From positions 1 to 7,778 of the forward strand of contig JAILEJ010000227.1 in the NCBI GenBank assembly GCA_024688095.1: a stretch of DNA of 7,778 bases. The letters run 5' to 3'. The notes below the pieces were generated by a model, which did not search any database, was not told where the DNA came from, and saw only the letters and a list, made by a program, of their open reading frames with translations. The translations under genes were made by a program, and so were the position numbers. This stretch comes from Butyrivibrio sp. (lineage in GTDB: Bacteria > Bacillota > Clostridia > Lachnospirales > Lachnospiraceae). Shown piece by piece: positions 6,873 through 7,778 of the stretch. Each line of letters opens with the position of its first letter. The stretch's first letter is position 1.

Positions 6873-7778
6873 ATGGCAGGAGTACAGTATTCAATAAAAA
6901 AGAATAGATTAAAGCGTAGCTGTATTACTGGCTTTGATATGATGGAAGATAATAGCCTCTTACTTGATAAGGACTCATTATTCCATAGTATATTTATTCC
7001 ACCTCTTGATGGTGTGGATAAGGAAAGTACATGGGGAAGATTGTCGTTTGATATCTTAATTGACGAGGATATGATATATTATGCTTATGTACTTGCACAT
7101 GATGAAGAATCCTTTTATGATAGCGAGAACAGACTTGTGAATATACAGGAATATCTTCTTGACCCTGATATTGATGGAACCAAAAAGGTGCTCATGATGC
7201 AACAGCTTGGTGCTACCAGATTTATAAGTCAGAAAGATGTTTTGTTGTATAATTTAAAAGGAAGATATCTTTATATTGCAATAGAAGTATTTGGAGAGGG
7301 ACAGGCTTATTTATCCAACATAAAGGTTAATGCCATTGGTGATAACTTTATGAATACTTTCCCAGAAATATATCATGACAGAGATAGTTTCTTTCACAGA
7401 TATTTATCCATATATTCAAGTATATACAATGATATGCAGGATAAGATTGATAATATGCATGAGATACTTGATCTGGATACCTGTTCGACTGAATTATTGG
7501 AATTATACAGTAGCTGGATGGGTATTGATCTGCATGGTGGTTTTTTGTCAGAAGATGTACTAAGAAAGCTGGTTAAGGAACTCTATAATCTTAATAAAAT
7601 GAAGGGTACTAAAGCAGCAATAAAAAGATTATTAGAGATAGTTCTTGACTGTAATGTTATAATTATTGAGCACAGCTATTTATTAAATAGCAAGAAAAAT
7701 GATGATATCATTATACAGGGTGGACTCGAGAAAGGTAGCGTTTATGATGTAACAGTTCTTGTGGAAGGAAAAATTACT
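6873..7778 (+). CDS. gpI-like tail protein (TIGR02242-type), 5' part, runs off the window
   Basis: The frame is open from the ATG to the window end and gives 302 residues. An N-terminal beta domain (about 36-152) contains STWGRLSFD (52-60) and ends in GRYLYIAIEVFGEG (130-143), the usual lead-in to the tail-I domain in large eCIS members. The tail-I domain follows: FPEIYHDRDSFFHRYLSIY (163-181), a helix K-I-D-N-M-H-E-I-L-D-L-D (191-202), LYSSWMGIDL (211-220) and NKMKGTKAAIKRLLEI (241-256), equivalent to the family's R-G-T-x-x-G-L segment. The family links the wedges to tail fibres at the baseplate rim. GGAGG at 6862-6866 lies 6 bases before the ATG, 16 bases after the previous stop. The frame does not appear among the complete long ORFs because its stop lies outside the window. 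Confidence 0.88.
   Translation, partial: MAGVQYSIKKNRLKRSCITGFDMMEDNSLLLDKDSLFHSIFIPPLDGVDKESTWGRLSFDILIDEDMIYYAYVLAHDEESFYDSENRLVNIQEYLLDPDIDGTKKVLMMQQLGATRFISQKDVLLYNLKGRYLYIAIEVFGEGQAYLSNIKVNAIGDNFMNTFPEIYHDRDSFFHRYLSIYSSIYNDMQDKIDNMHEILDLDTCSTELLELYSSWMGIDLHGGFLSEDVLRKLVKELYNLNKMKGTKAAIKRLLEIVLDCNVIIIEHSYLLNSKKNDDIIIQGGLEKGSVYDVTVLVEGKIT

Noticed and set aside
7375..7563. Plus-strand ORF of 62 residues near the window end
   Set aside because: It is an out-of-frame reading of the gpI-like gene, whose tail-I motifs lie in the overlapping frame.

Overview
The window is a piece of one plus-strand operon for the baseplate of a contractile injection system (phage-tail-like; extracellular CIS/eCIS or tailocin type). 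The A+T-rich sequence, the AGA- and ATA-rich codon use, the strong GGAGG-type ribosome binding sites and the tight gene packing fit a low-GC Firmicute, most likely a clostridium of the Lachnospiraceae type. That placement is inference; no taxonomic marker gene is present.

Layout: (1) the 3' end of an unidentified gene (2-220) encoding six Gly-Leu-Asp-rich heptads, overlapping the next start by 14 bases. (2) A 270-residue gp5/VgrG-type spike (207-1019): OB fold plus beta-helix, without the gp27-like hub domain. (3) A gp25-like baseplate wedge protein with a very acidic tail (1035-1493). (4) A 209-base gap (1494-1702), the only one in an otherwise packed operon, holding four consecutive stem-loops. 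(5) A long baseplate J/gp6-like protein of about 1014 residues (1709-4753). (6) A second, shorter J-like protein of 696 residues (4766-6856). (7) The first 302 residues of a gpI-like tail protein (6873 to the window end).

How they work together (family knowledge): the spike sits on the hub under the inner tube. gp25 and the two J-like proteins form the wedges that couple a target-binding change to sheath contraction. The gpI-like protein links the wedges to tail fibres. Sheath, tube, LysM/gp53 and hub genes are expected upstream, and fibre, tape-measure, AAA+ ATPase and effector genes downstream; none is visible here. The combination of gp25, two oversized J proteins and a gpI protein with a long N-terminal beta domain looks more like eCIS loci than a PBSX/Mu/P2-type prophage, whose J proteins are typically far shorter.

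The most unusual feature is the structured gap between gp25 and the first J gene. It lies where the PAAR tip gene sits in Afp/PVC-type loci, and no PAAR gene is seen in the window. Its two non-Watson-Crick stem pairs are both G-U if the plus strand is the RNA, so it may be a structured element of the operon mRNA or a small palindromic repeat inserted there.
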